From: JBGSYJ01 sp041748075
Lineage (GTDB): Bacteria; Acidobacteriota; Thermoanaerobaculia; Gp7-AA8
DNA length: 57,033 bases
Reading direction: 5' to 3'
Assembly (NCBI GenBank): GCA_041748075.1
Contig: JBGTDX010000142.1
Location: 1 to 57,033, forward strand
Part shown: positions 34,980-42,925 of the stretch, piece by piece
How positions within the stretch are numbered: position 1 is the first letter of the stretch
How the letters are laid out: each line of letters opens with the position of its first letter
Notes under the pieces: model-generated
Told to the model about the DNA's origin: nothing
The model's input: only the letters and a program-made list of their open reading frames with translations
Databases searched by the model: none
Made by a program: the position numbers and the translations under genes

Positions 34980-36204
34980 GATCGGCGCGCGAGAGTACGG
35001 CACAGATCACCCCGCCTCCCGCCGAAAGAGAGTTCACCAGAATGTGCCGCAGCTCCGCATCCCTTGTGACTCTGGTGACCTCGAGCATCATTTCGTCTTC
35101 ACCTCTCACGAATCCGGCGCTGGCCGGAAGACGCTGCTCGCGAAGCGCGAGCAATGCCGTGGCGAGGTGCAACCCGCCTGCCGCAGCGTACTCGCCGAAC
35201 AATCCCTTGGTCGCCACGACCGGGGGAATGGCTCCACCGAAGAACCGCTGGATCGCCCGATACTCGAGACGATCGCAGGGAATCGAGGAATTCGCCGATC
35301 CCCAGATCGCGTCGATCTGATCCGGCTCGAGTCCCGCGTCCTCGATCGCGGAAGCCATGGCGCGGCTCACGGCATCGTCCCCAGTGCCCCAGTTCGAGAT
35401 ACTTGCCGTCGGGTCCTTCGCGATGCCGAATCCGGAGACAATCCCGTAAACACTTTCCTGTGAGCCGGACGTCAGTGACTCGAGCAGCAAGACCGCAGCA
35501 CCTTCGCCAACTATCAGGCCGTTGCGGTCGCGGTCGTACGGTCGACACGCTTCCTTCACATCTCCGGCTTCGTGCGCCAGGGCCCCGATTCGGTCGAGAA
35601 CGCTGAACGTGATGTCGTTCATCTCCTCGACCCCACCCACCACCGCCGCCTCGGCTGTCCCCTTGTTGAGCTGCGTCGCGGCAAACAATAGCGCGGCCAT
35701 CGTCGACGACTCGCGTTGTGTGAATGTGAGGTTGAATCCGCGAAACCCCCACTCGATCGCGATGTGACTACCCGGCGCGTTCGCCACCGACTCTGCGAAG
35801 AGTTGAGGCGGCGCCAGAGCAGCCCCCTTCTGAATATATTCGTTCAGATACTCCACCGAGGTCTGCACGGGACCGAAAGTCGTCCCGATGGCAACACCGG
35901 CAGCGGCACCGGAAACTCGAGGACTCTCCAATCCCGCATCCGTAAGGGCGAGACGCATCGCCGACATCCCGAGTCTCGACAGCGTATTCATCCGCCGCAT
36001 CTTCATCGGCGCGATGAACTCGCGCGGTTTGAATCCCTCGACCAGGGCCGCCCGTTTCGAACGGAGTTCCGAAACATCGAACCGCTCGATCGGGGCGATT
36101 GCGGATCTCGATTCCCACAGTCGCGCAGCAAAAGGCTCCATGCCGATCGCTCCCGGCGCAACGATCCCGATCCCGCGAACTCCGATTGAGTTACCCGTGG
36201 CCAT
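34972..36204 (-). CDS. Ketosynthase-like chain-length factor (catalytic residues lost)
   Basis: 410 residues with a thiolase/ketosynthase fold (VRGIGIVAPG start, GVAIGTT, VVGGVEEM, GEGAAVLLLE). Aligned to the FabF pattern, the nucleophile Cys position is Glu165 (FTQRESST where TACASG is expected). The first catalytic His is replaced by Ser303 (WGSANSS for NAHGTGT) and the second His by Glu338 (TKGLFGEYAAAGG), while Lys333 is kept. It therefore should not condense on its own and is best read as the KS-beta/chain-length-factor partner of the intact ketosynthase encoded 71 bases upstream. The three substitutions are seen; the heterodimer is inferred from type II polyketide and aryl-polyene systems. 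Confidence 0.88.
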   Translation of the reverse strand: MATGNSIGVRGIGIVAPGAIGMEPFAARLWESRSAIAPIERFDVSELRSKRAALVEGFKPREFIAPMKMRRMNTLSRLGMSAMRLALTDAGLESPRVSGAAAGVAIGTTFGPVQTSVEYLNEYIQKGAALAPPQLFAESVANAPGSHIAIEWGFRGFNLTFTQRESSTMAALLFAATQLNKGTAEAAVVGGVEEMNDITFSVLDRIGALAHEAGDVKEACRPYDRDRNGLIVGEGAAVLLLESLTSGSQESVYGIVSGFGIAKDPTASISNWGTGDDAVSRAMASAIEDAGLEPDQIDAIWGSANSSIPCDRLEYRAIQRFFGGAIPPVVATKGLFGEYAAAGGLHLATALLALREQRLPASAGFVRGEDEMMLEVTRVTRDAELRHILVNSLSAGGGVICAVLSRADHA

Positions 36205-36275
36205 TCTGGTTCTTCGAAACGACGTCGCAGTTTACACGCCGGAATCGTTCAGGGGCGAAAGGAAGCGCGGATTCA

Positions 36276-37505
36276 TCACTTCGCACCGTTCGCTTCGCGG
36301 AAGAGCAGCGATACATTGCTCCCGCCGAAGCCGAAGGTATTCGACAGCGCCTGCTCTATCAGCATCGCCCGAGGAGTATGCGGGATGTAATCGAGACAGC
36401 AGTCCTCGCCCGGCTGATCGAGCCGGAGGGTCGGCGGTGCAATCTGATGCAGGAGAGCGAGCACGGTGACAACGGCTTCGAGAGCTCCCGACGCTCCCAG
36501 GGTGTGGCCGAAGAAAGACTTCGTGGATGAGGTGGGAACCGAGGCGCCCAGAGTCGAGACGATCGCCCTTGTCTCCGCTGAGTCGTTGAGCGGAGTTCCC
36601 GTTCCGTGAGCGTTCACGTAGTCGATCCGTGCGCTGCCGCCTGCTCGATCAGTCATCGCGGAAGCCATCGCCTGGCTCGCTCCGCTTCCGTCTTCGATAG
36701 GAGCGGTCGGATGGTGGGCATCGCATGAAGCACCGTAACCACAGAGCTCCGCGAGAATCGTCGCGCCTCGCTCACGAGCCGCGCCCCACCGTTCGATGAC
36801 CAGGTAGGCAGCTCCTTCACCGAGGGTGATGCCCTTCCGTTCCGCTCCAAACGGAGAGCAGGGCTCGGAGTCGACGGCCTGGAGGACATTGAACCCACTG
36901 TAGGTCAACCTGCAGAGAGCATCACTGCCGCCGGCCACCGCAGCATCGGCATACCCGCTGCGAATCATGTCCGCCGCCATGCCGATCGCCGCACCCGCTG
37001 AGGCACAGGCGGTTGCGTTTGAGAAAACGCCACCCTCGAGACCGAAGTGGCGGGCGATCGCATCGGAGGGACTCGAGGTCGGTTGCTGCAGAACGCTGGA
37101 GGGTGCGGTCCTTGCGGCTCCGCGAATCATCCGCTTGAAGTAATAGTCCTCTCCCTCGAGAAGTCCGCCCGTCGACGAGCCAGACGAGACGATTGTCGCG
37201 GGAGGCAGAGAGCCTTCTCCTGCGGCCTGACCGATCGCTTCCCGCGCGGCAACCAGAGCCAGCAGGTCGGTTCGCGAGAGCCTCCGCAGCGCCGGGCGAG
37301 GGCCACCTATGAGCGCGTACAGATCCGTTGCCGCCTCGGCTGCGAGATTCGTCGGAAAGGTCTCTCCCTCGAATCGAGCCATGGGACCGATGCCCGCGCG
37401 GCTCGCCGTGATCGATTCCCAGACTTCCTGCTGGTTGCGGCCGATCGAGCAGATGATGCCCATCCCGGTGATCGCCAGCCTCACTTCGGAGTCTGCTTTT
37501 CGCAT
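36276..37505 (-). CDS. Beta-ketoacyl-ACP synthase (KS-alpha, FabF-like)
   Basis: 409 residues, complete ketosynthase: Cys167 in NATACASAG, His300 in VNAHGTGTP, Lys329 and His334 in TKSFFGHTLGASG. The C-terminus NTFGFGGSNVSLL is typical of FabF. It extends an acyl chain on ACP by decarboxylative condensation with malonyl-ACP. It lies between the dehydratase (47 bases upstream) and the catalytically dead KS-like gene, so it is the working half of the probable KS/CLF pair. A housekeeping FabF is less likely because fabD, fabG and the usual fab neighbours are missing. Confidence 0.93.
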   Translation of the reverse strand: MRKADSEVRLAITGMGIICSIGRNQQEVWESITASRAGIGPMARFEGETFPTNLAAEAATDLYALIGGPRPALRRLSRTDLLALVAAREAIGQAAGEGSLPPATIVSSGSSTGGLLEGEDYYFKRMIRGAARTAPSSVLQQPTSSPSDAIARHFGLEGGVFSNATACASAGAAIGMAADMIRSGYADAAVAGGSDALCRLTYSGFNVLQAVDSEPCSPFGAERKGITLGEGAAYLVIERWGAARERGATILAELCGYGASCDAHHPTAPIEDGSGASQAMASAMTDRAGGSARIDYVNAHGTGTPLNDSAETRAIVSTLGASVPTSSTKSFFGHTLGASGALEAVVTVLALLHQIAPPTLRLDQPGEDCCLDYIPHTPRAMLIEQALSNTFGFGGSNVSLLFREANGAK

Positions 37506-37552
37506 ATTGGATCGATTTTCCCGGCCGAAGGCGTGAGGCAGTCAAGCGCGCG

Positions 37553-37954
37553 CTACGACTCTTCGCCGCTCCCGGGCGCCGCAAGGTAGAACCTGGCCCG
37601 CGCATACTCTGTTCCATCTTTCTCCGCAACTCCGGATAGACGAAACAGCCTTCCGAACGCACTTTCCAGCGTTACGCGGATCCGCAGCCGATCGCCGGCC
37701 TCCAGCGGCCCGACAAGTGTCGCACTGTCGATTCCGCTGAGCATTCCGGGAGCTCCCGAGCTTTCGAACGCCAATCCTCCACCCAGTTGGGCCATCGCCT
37801 CGAAAATCATCGACTGCAGCACGTCTCCCTCAGCAAGACCATCTCCTGCCGTGCAGAGGAAGTCGCCTTCGATGTTCCGGTCGTCGATTCGGACTGCGTC
37901 AGAGGTCGCTCGGAAGGGAATCTGGTGAGGAAGCGACTCGAGCCAGGAGCTCAC
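37553..37954 (-). CDS. Hot-dog 3-hydroxyacyl-ACP dehydratase-like protein
   Basis: 133 residues with the FabZ/FabA-type hot-dog layout. His10 in LPHQIPF corresponds to the FabZ catalytic His, and Glu52 in MIFEAMAQLGGG to the catalytic acidic residue. Expected reaction: dehydration of 3-hydroxyacyl-ACP to the trans-2-enoyl form, needed for each polyene double bond. It overlaps the ACP gene by four bases (ATGA), so the two are translated together. Sequence divergence from FabZ suggests a pathway-specific enzyme. Confidence 0.82.
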   Translation of the reverse strand: MSSWLESLPHQIPFRATSDAVRIDDRNIEGDFLCTAGDGLAEGDVLQSMIFEAMAQLGGGLAFESSGAPGMLSGIDSATLVGPLEAGDRLRIRVTLESAFGRLFRLSGVAEKDGTEYARARFYLAAPGSGEES

Positions 37955-38238
37955 GCAAGTCTTTCCGCCTGCGGTGTTGCTGTCCGCTCAAGAACCAGCT
38001 GAGCGAGTGTGGAGATCGAACGGAAGTGGTCCCGGGCTGAAGTTTCGTTTTTCACCTTGATGCCGAATTCGGTCTCGAGCATCACCACGATCTCGAGCGC
38101 GTCGATGGAGTCGAGACCGAGCCCACCCTGGAACAGAGGGTCGTCATCGCCGATGTCTTCCGGCGTGAGATCCTCAAACTTCAAGCGGTCGATCAACAAC
38201 TCCTTCAACTTCTTTTTCAGCTCGACGAGATCTGGCAA
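37951..38238 (-). CDS. Acyl carrier protein of the biosynthetic cluster
   Basis: 95 residues if translated from the TTG at 38238, which has GGAGG seven to eight bases upstream; longer starts up to 38292 lack such a site. The phosphopantetheine site is Ser44 in GLDSIDALE, inside the usual four-helix ACP pattern. It carries the growing chain between ketosynthase and dehydratase. Its start lies inside the 3' end of the upstream flavoprotein gene (65-base overlap), and its end overlaps the dehydratase start. The charged beginning (KKKLKELLIDRLK) is like ACPs of aryl-polyene and DAR-type systems. Confidence 0.88.
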   Translation of the reverse strand: MPDLVELKKKLKELLIDRLKFEDLTPEDIGDDDPLFQGGLGLDSIDALEIVVMLETEFGIKVKNETSARDHFRSISTLAQLVLERTATPQAERLA

Positions 38239-39526
38239 AGGGTTCCTCCGAAGCGATTGAGCCACTGGCTCTGGGTAGTGTATCCCAGGCAATACGGGGT
38301 GCGATAACGGGCCGGAACTTCTGAATCCGCGTCAGCGCGAGAAACATTGCAATCCGCCAGCGGTCGAGCCGCCTGTCGAACACATCGCCGGCCAGGAGCC
38401 CGACGACGACCGGCATCAGGCCGAAGCGGAGACTCGGCTGGAGAAAGACCTCGAGGAACTCGCGGTCGTAGAAGCGGGTGATGAACGTGAAGTAGCGCTC
38501 CAGGGCGGTTCCCATCGTTCGTTCGTAGTACCGGAGCAGCTTGCTGCTGCCGGTTCGAAGTCGAACATCAGCCCCTGCCGCCGCGAGATCCGCCGACTTC
38601 ATGGCCATGAACACGCCGGTCGAAAATATCGGATCGAAGAATCCGGCGGCATCGCCGGCCAGCGCGTAGTTCGGCCCGACCAGACCCTCGACGCGGTACG
38701 AGAAGTCTTTTCGCGCGTACACCTGGCCCATTCGCTCGGCCTGTCTCATCCGACCCGCGACGTACGGTGTCCGCAGGATCATCGCATCCAGTAGCTTCTC
38801 CGGAGCTCCGCCCGATGCGATCACCGTCTCGCGATTCGCCACGAGCCCGACGCTCGTGATCCCCTCAGCCAGCGGAATCATCCAGAACCAGCAGTCCGGC
38901 AGCACGACGATCACCGTGTTGCCGGCGTCCCGCCCTTTAGCTGCGTTCTCCACATTCCGGTAATGAGCGAAGATTGCAATCTTCCGGAGCGAAGCCTCTT
39001 CCTTCCTCGCTCCCAGCGAGCGTGCAACCGCAGTTGCATGACCGCTGGCATCGATGACGAACCGGGCCTCGAGCGTGGACGACCTCCCCTCCGAATCGAG
39101 CGTTCTGATTATGGCTCGCGAAGGATCCGACAGATCCACATCCACCACCTGCGTCCGCTCCCGCACCTCGACTCCGCATGCTTCCGCATTCCGCAGGAGC
39201 AGATCGTCGAATTCGGCGCGCCTGACCTGATAGGAGCTCGCGTACTTCTCGGGAAGATGCCGGCCGAACCGGAACGTGTGACCGACCGCCCCGTCCCCCG
39301 TCACGAAATAGGCGCCAAACTTGGGAACCGAGGCGGGAGCTTTCAACCGATCGCGGATTCCGAGCCGGTCGAACAGGTCGTTGTTGTAGGGGAGCAGCGA
39401 CTCGCCAATCTGGAAACGGGGAAACTGGTCACGCTCAAGGAGCTGGACGTGATAGCCGCGCTTGGCGAGCAGGGCGGCGGCAGTAGATCCTGCCGGGCCA
39501 CCCCCGATGACGATGACATCAGACAT
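38174..39526 (-). CDS. Flavin-dependent halogenase-like oxidoreductase 1
   Basis: 450 residues. FAD-binding GGGPAGSTAA near 8-17 and GESLLP at 41-46; second FAD motif YALAGDAAGFFDPIFSTG. The halogenase fingerprint WxWxIP is present at 213-218 (WFWMIP), and Lys69 lies in PKFGAYF, matching the KxGAxF lysine that handles hypohalite in FADH2-dependent halogenases. Related geranylgeranyl reductases and dehydrogenases share the fold, so halogenation is a prediction. It is the first gene of the minus-strand biosynthetic operon and overlaps the ACP gene by 65 bases. Confidence 0.85.
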   Translation of the reverse strand: MSDVIVIGGGPAGSTAAALLAKRGYHVQLLERDQFPRFQIGESLLPYNNDLFDRLGIRDRLKAPASVPKFGAYFVTGDGAVGHTFRFGRHLPEKYASSYQVRRAEFDDLLLRNAEACGVEVRERTQVVDVDLSDPSRAIIRTLDSEGRSSTLEARFVIDASGHATAVARSLGARKEEASLRKIAIFAHYRNVENAAKGRDAGNTVIVVLPDCWFWMIPLAEGITSVGLVANRETVIASGGAPEKLLDAMILRTPYVAGRMRQAERMGQVYARKDFSYRVEGLVGPNYALAGDAAGFFDPIFSTGVFMAMKSADLAAAGADVRLRTGSSKLLRYYERTMGTALERYFTFITRFYDREFLEVFLQPSLRFGLMPVVVGLLAGDVFDRRLDRWRIAMFLALTRIQKFRPVIAPRIAWDTLPRASGSIASEEPFARSRRAEKEVEGVVDRPLEV

Positions 39527-39537
39527 TCGAGTACACC

Positions 39538-39558
39538 AGAAATGAGAAATCAGTAATT
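39538..39558. repeat. Period-7 repeat in the divergent promoter region
   Basis: AGAAATG-AGAAATC-AGTAATT: three gapless 7-base units directly upstream of the halogenase-like gene and in the shared control region with the ligase gene. Same period as the other heptamer sites but a different unit. Confidence 0.6.
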
Positions 39559-39614
39559 ACGGACCGGACTTTGATCGGATGCTAACACGTTGAAATAGAA
39601 ATCTCTGTGCAATC

Positions 39615-39644
39615 TTGACGTTGCCGGAAACCGGCCGCTATCCT
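39615..39644 (+). promoter_or_regulatory. Probable sigma-70 promoter of the AMP-ligase gene
   Basis: TTGACG at 39615-39620 and TATCCT at 39639-39644 are separated by 18 bases that contain the small palindrome CCGGAAACCGG. Transcription would begin near 39651, about 12 bases before the ATG at 39663. This argues against using the TTG at 39615 as a start and predicts a very short leader. Confidence 0.55.
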
Positions 39645-39662
39645 TTCAACCCGATTACTCTC

Positions 39663-41075
39663 ATGTTTCCAGAACTATCCATCTCCCAGGACAGGAAGAG
39701 CCTGTCCGAGCCCTTCCGTGCGCTCGTGCACGCGGCACCGGAACATCCGGCCATCATTGACGGCACGACAGGCTCGGTGACCTCGCGAAGCTCTCTCCTC
39801 GCCCGCGCTGAAATCCTCCGGGAGCGGCTGAAATCGAGCGGGATCGCAGCGGGGGATCGGGTCGGGATTCAGCTGCCGAACTCGGTTGATTTCGTCGCGG
39901 CATTCCTCGCGGCGGCCGAGCTGGGATGCACCACACTTCCCATCGACAGGGATGCCCGAAAGTCCGAGATTGGCGCGACACTGAACCACTTCGGCGTGAG
40001 GGCCTTGATCTACATCTCGGGAGCCTCCGACGAGTTTCCCTCGATCTCGGGGCGGGAAGTACCCTCTCCTTCCGCGGAGGAAGCCGACGTCGTGCTGATC
40101 AAGCTCACCTCGGGCTCGACAGGAATGCCGAGAGGCATTCTGACGACTGCCGGGAACCTCATCGCCGATTGCACGAACATCTGCGAAACGATGGAGATCC
40201 GCGCCACCGACAGAAATCTCGGAGCCATTCCCTTTTCACACTCGTACGGGTTTTCGAATCTCGTGACGCCGCTGTTGCTTCTGGGAACGACCATCGTGGT
40301 CTCGAATGATTACCTACCTCACTCGATCCTGAACCTGAGCAACACATTCGCATGCACGGTTCTCCCCGGGATTCCGATGATGTTCGAGCATCTCTCGCAA
40401 CTCCCGCGGGATGACGGCAGGTTCGCGACGATGAGAACCTTCATTTCCGCCGGAGCTCCGTTGTCCGCGTCAGTTTCACAACGGTTCCGCGAGCGATTCG
40501 GCCAGCCCATCCACTCTTTCTACGGGTGCAGCGAGTGTGGAGGCATTGCCTACGACAGGGAGGGCGGCGCGGTCGAGAGGGCGCGTGTGGGCAGCGCCAT
40601 GAAGAACGTGAAACTCGCAATCGATCCCGACAGCAGCCGTCTTCTCGTCGAGAGCGAGGCCGTGGCAATTGGATATCTGGATGGTCCCGGCGGGAATACA
40701 CGGTTCAGCGGAAACCGGTTTCTCACCGATGACCTGGCGCGTCTCGACGACGCCCTCGAGCTCGAGCTCACGGGCCGGGTGGGCGACCTGATCAACACCG
40801 CCGGAAAGAAAGTGAACCCGCGCGAGGTCGAGACGATCATTCTCCAGATGAAGGGCGTCCGTCAGGCGCGTGTCTTCGGCGAAGCGGCGGGAGCCAGAGG
40901 GGAAGTCGTCGCCGCTGTCGTCGTGGCCGATCCCGACGTCACCCGGGAACAGGTCCGGACGTTCTGCAGTGCGCGGCTTTCATCGCACAAAGTTCCCCGC
41001 ATCGTGAAGTTCATCGAGTCGATACCGCTTGATGAGCGGGGCAAGTTCAAGCGCTCCGCGCTCGAGGCGCTGTGA
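39663..41075 (+). CDS. AMP-dependent acyl/aryl ligase
   Basis: 470 residues from the ATG at 39663. ANL-superfamily motifs in order: A3 LTSGSTGMPRG at 149-159, A5 FYGCSECGG, A7 TDDLARLD, A8 GRVGDLINTAGKKVNPREVE, and the C-terminal catalytic Lys461 in PLDERGKFKR. It activates a carboxylic acid as an adenylate and transfers it to CoA or to a carrier protein. Its place beside the KS/CLF/ACP genes suggests it loads the starter acid, as the ligases of aryl-polyene clusters do (inference). It is shorter than many acyl-CoA synthetases. It is transcribed away from the rest of the cluster, with a shared control region. Confidence 0.9.
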   Translation: MFPELSISQDRKSLSEPFRALVHAAPEHPAIIDGTTGSVTSRSSLLARAEILRERLKSSGIAAGDRVGIQLPNSVDFVAAFLAAAELGCTTLPIDRDARKSEIGATLNHFGVRALIYISGASDEFPSISGREVPSPSAEEADVVLIKLTSGSTGMPRGILTTAGNLIADCTNICETMEIRATDRNLGAIPFSHSYGFSNLVTPLLLLGTTIVVSNDYLPHSILNLSNTFACTVLPGIPMMFEHLSQLPRDDGRFATMRTFISAGAPLSASVSQRFRERFGQPIHSFYGCSECGGIAYDREGGAVERARVGSAMKNVKLAIDPDSSRLLVESEAVAIGYLDGPGGNTRFSGNRFLTDDLARLDDALELELTGRVGDLINTAGKKVNPREVETIILQMKGVRQARVFGEAAGARGEVVAAVVVADPDVTREQVRTFCSARLSSHKVPRIVKFIESIPLDERGKFKRSALEAL

Positions 41076-41080
41076 TGCTG

Positions 41081-41093
41081 AGTAGACAGTAGA
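41081..41093. repeat. AGTAGAC heptamer, left partner
   Basis: AGTAGACAGTAGA begins five bases after the ligase stop codon. Its inverted partner is at 41251-41263, at the end of the convergent flavoprotein gene. The pair brackets a half copy of the HPERSEG palindrome. Confidence 0.65.
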
Positions 41094-41104
41094 TCGGCAA
41101 CAAA

Positions 41105-41152
41105 CCCTCGAGGCGATATCGCAAATCTTCAGGGGATCCTTCGCTTCGCGAG
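41105..41152. repeat. Half copy of the HPERSEG-type palindrome
   Basis: Contains CCCTCGAGGCGATATCGCAA, then ATCTTCAGGGGATCCTTCGC, matching the core and right arm of the copies at 7942-8030 and 55956-56045. The distal TCAGGATGAC end is missing, so this is a truncated or decayed copy. Confidence 0.75.
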
Positions 41153-41250
41153 ACTGCGTGAAAACTCCCGCAGTGTCACACACTCTGACGTTGACACATT
41201 CAACCGCTCACGATGACGCCCTGGCGTCGCTCTGCGGACGGGCGGAAGGG

Positions 41251-41263
41251 CTACTGTCTACTT
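41251..41263. repeat. AGTAGAC heptamer, right partner overlapping a stop codon
   Basis: CTACTGTCTACTT is the inverted partner of 41081-41093. On the minus strand it reads AAGTAGACAGTAG, whose last three bases are the stop codon of the flavoprotein gene. Confidence 0.65.
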
Positions 41264-42807
41264 CCCATCGCGGTTGGCGATTCCGCCGGACGGGACACCT
41301 CCGAGCGCTTCTTACCCCGAAGCAACAGTTTGACCGACAACCGCAATCCGTCGATCTCCGCAAACATCCAGAGCTTCAGGCCTCGGGCGACCATCCGGAA
41401 CGGTGCCAGGTTGAGGTTGTAATACGCCTTGATCCGGCGCCCATCGTTCCTGGCCCCCGCCTCGCCCGCGTCGAGCCTCTTCTGCGCAATCTTCGTGAAC
41501 CTCCGGTTGTACAGGGCCATCATGTGATAGCTGAGGAACGCAGGCTTCGGACCGAGGACCGGCATCCAGAAGAACTTCTTGAAAATCCGATATGCCGGCA
41601 TGACGACGAAGATGTAGTACTGGCCCGTGTCGAGGAGAAACGCCGCTGTAAGCAGATCGGCCTCGCCCATATAGTAGTACTTGTCCACATACACAGCTTT
41701 GAAGAAGCGATCGTACGAGCGGAGGAACGTTTCGTTGTGCTCAGCAATGCGCGCGGTGATGTCCTCCCCGTCGGCATCGGCCTTTACGAGTGCGACGGTC
41801 GCCTCCACGGAGAAAGCCGCGTGGTCGAGGCCTGGCGAGTAGTAGGGATCGAGGAACGCGGCGGCATCGCCGACGAGCGACCAGCCGCTTCCCATGTACT
41901 GGCGGGTGACGTACGCGAGCGTTGAGTAAGAACGTAAATCCTCGAACCGAGGCTCCGCATCGGCGAGCAGCTCCGCCAGCGAAGGAATGGCCCTCAGGAA
42001 ATCGACGAAGTCCTGCTGCCGGTTGCCGCTCTCGTGCAGCGAGAGGAGTCGCTTGTCGAATACCACGCCGATGCTCGTCTCGCCGTTCCCCAGAGGGATC
42101 ACCCAGATCCAGTAACCCCGACCCACGTAATGGTTCGTCGCGAGCCTTCGAGAGCTCACGTTTCCCGCGGCAAGACCTGGCGTACGCGCGGCAAGGTCAT
42201 CGATGTGCCGCACATTCTTCCAGCGGCACCATATCGCGGCGGTCGGATGTGCCTCGTTTCGATCGATGAGCCCCAGCTTCCTGCCGAGGAGTGTGACTTT
42301 GCCGGTCGCGTCGAGAATCCAGCGACAGGAAATCGTCCGTAAAGTCCCACCCGAGTCGACGGTCACCTCATGGTCGAAGTCCCCGAGCTTCACATCGCTC
42401 ACGCGCGCGGGACGCATCAGATCTGCGCCCTCACTTACGGCCGTCGCCAGCAGGTGCTCGTCGAGAACGTCGCGACGGAGCTGGAACGCCGGAACTGCGC
42501 TGCGAAAATAACCCCCCGCCTCGGTGGCATTCGCGTGAGATGTCACTTTGTTGTTCGAGAACCAGTAGCGAAGTCCCTCCTTCGGCAGATGGTTTCGCTC
42601 GAGGTGCTCCCACAAACCGAGACGCCGCGTGAGGAACATCGCGGACATCTCGGTAGTCGCCTCCCCCACCTTCTCGTCGAACTCGGTGGCTTTCTCGATG
42701 ACGAGAACGCGCAGGTCGGGCGCATCGCGACGCAGGAGAACAGCTGCCGCCGCGCCGCTGAAGGCGCCGCCGAGGATTACGACATCATAGCGGTCGGTAG
42801 AATTCAT
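41251..42807 (-). CDS. Flavin-dependent halogenase-like oxidoreductase 2
   Basis: 518 residues. FAD motif GGAFSGAAAA near 13-22, GEATTEMS at 48-55, and WSLVGDAAAFLDPYYSPG later. The WxWxIP fingerprint is at 233-238 (WIWVIP), and Lys76 in LPKEGLRYWF sits where halogenases keep the reactive lysine. The C-terminal 150 residues are rich in Tyr/Phe/Lys and could touch the membrane. It is a second, clearly different relative of the enzyme at 38174-39526. It is convergent with the ligase gene, and its last codons AGT AGA CAG TAG come from the heptamer repeat. Halogenation versus other flavin chemistry is undecided. Confidence 0.82.
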   Translation of the reverse strand: MNSTDRYDVVILGGAFSGAAAAVLLRRDAPDLRVLVIEKATEFDEKVGEATTEMSAMFLTRRLGLWEHLERNHLPKEGLRYWFSNNKVTSHANATEAGGYFRSAVPAFQLRRDVLDEHLLATAVSEGADLMRPARVSDVKLGDFDHEVTVDSGGTLRTISCRWILDATGKVTLLGRKLGLIDRNEAHPTAAIWCRWKNVRHIDDLAARTPGLAAGNVSSRRLATNHYVGRGYWIWVIPLGNGETSIGVVFDKRLLSLHESGNRQQDFVDFLRAIPSLAELLADAEPRFEDLRSYSTLAYVTRQYMGSGWSLVGDAAAFLDPYYSPGLDHAAFSVEATVALVKADADGEDITARIAEHNETFLRSYDRFFKAVYVDKYYYMGEADLLTAAFLLDTGQYYIFVVMPAYRIFKKFFWMPVLGPKPAFLSYHMMALYNRRFTKIAQKRLDAGEAGARNDGRRIKAYYNLNLAPFRMVARGLKLWMFAEIDGLRLSVKLLLRGKKRSEVSRPAESPTAMGSRQ

Positions 42808-42872
42808 TGCCGTGCTCTATCCTAAATCAGTTCTGACTCGAGGGCCGTGTCGACTCGCCGGCACCGCCTCGG

Positions 42873-42905
42873 TGCAGGGGATCCTCCGCTGCGCTCAAAA
42901 TGACA
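42873..42905. repeat. Partial copy of the HPERSEG-type palindrome
   Basis: CAGGGGATCCTCCGCTGCGC followed by TCAAAATGACACC matches one arm of the dispersed palindrome with several changes. It lies just before the CGTCATT array. Confidence 0.6.
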
Positions 42906-42925
42906 CCGCTACGGTCACCGGTCCC

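Noticed and set aside
36276..37505. The intact ketosynthase as housekeeping FabF
   Set aside because: Its neighbours are a dead KS, a divergent dehydratase, a special ACP and flavoproteins, not fabD, fabG and acpP. A primary role cannot be excluded without the rest of the genome but is less likely.
39615..39662. TTG at 39615 as the start of the AMP ligase
   Set aside because: It overlaps a likely -35 box, and the first 16 residues do not fit the family. The ATG at 39663 is better.
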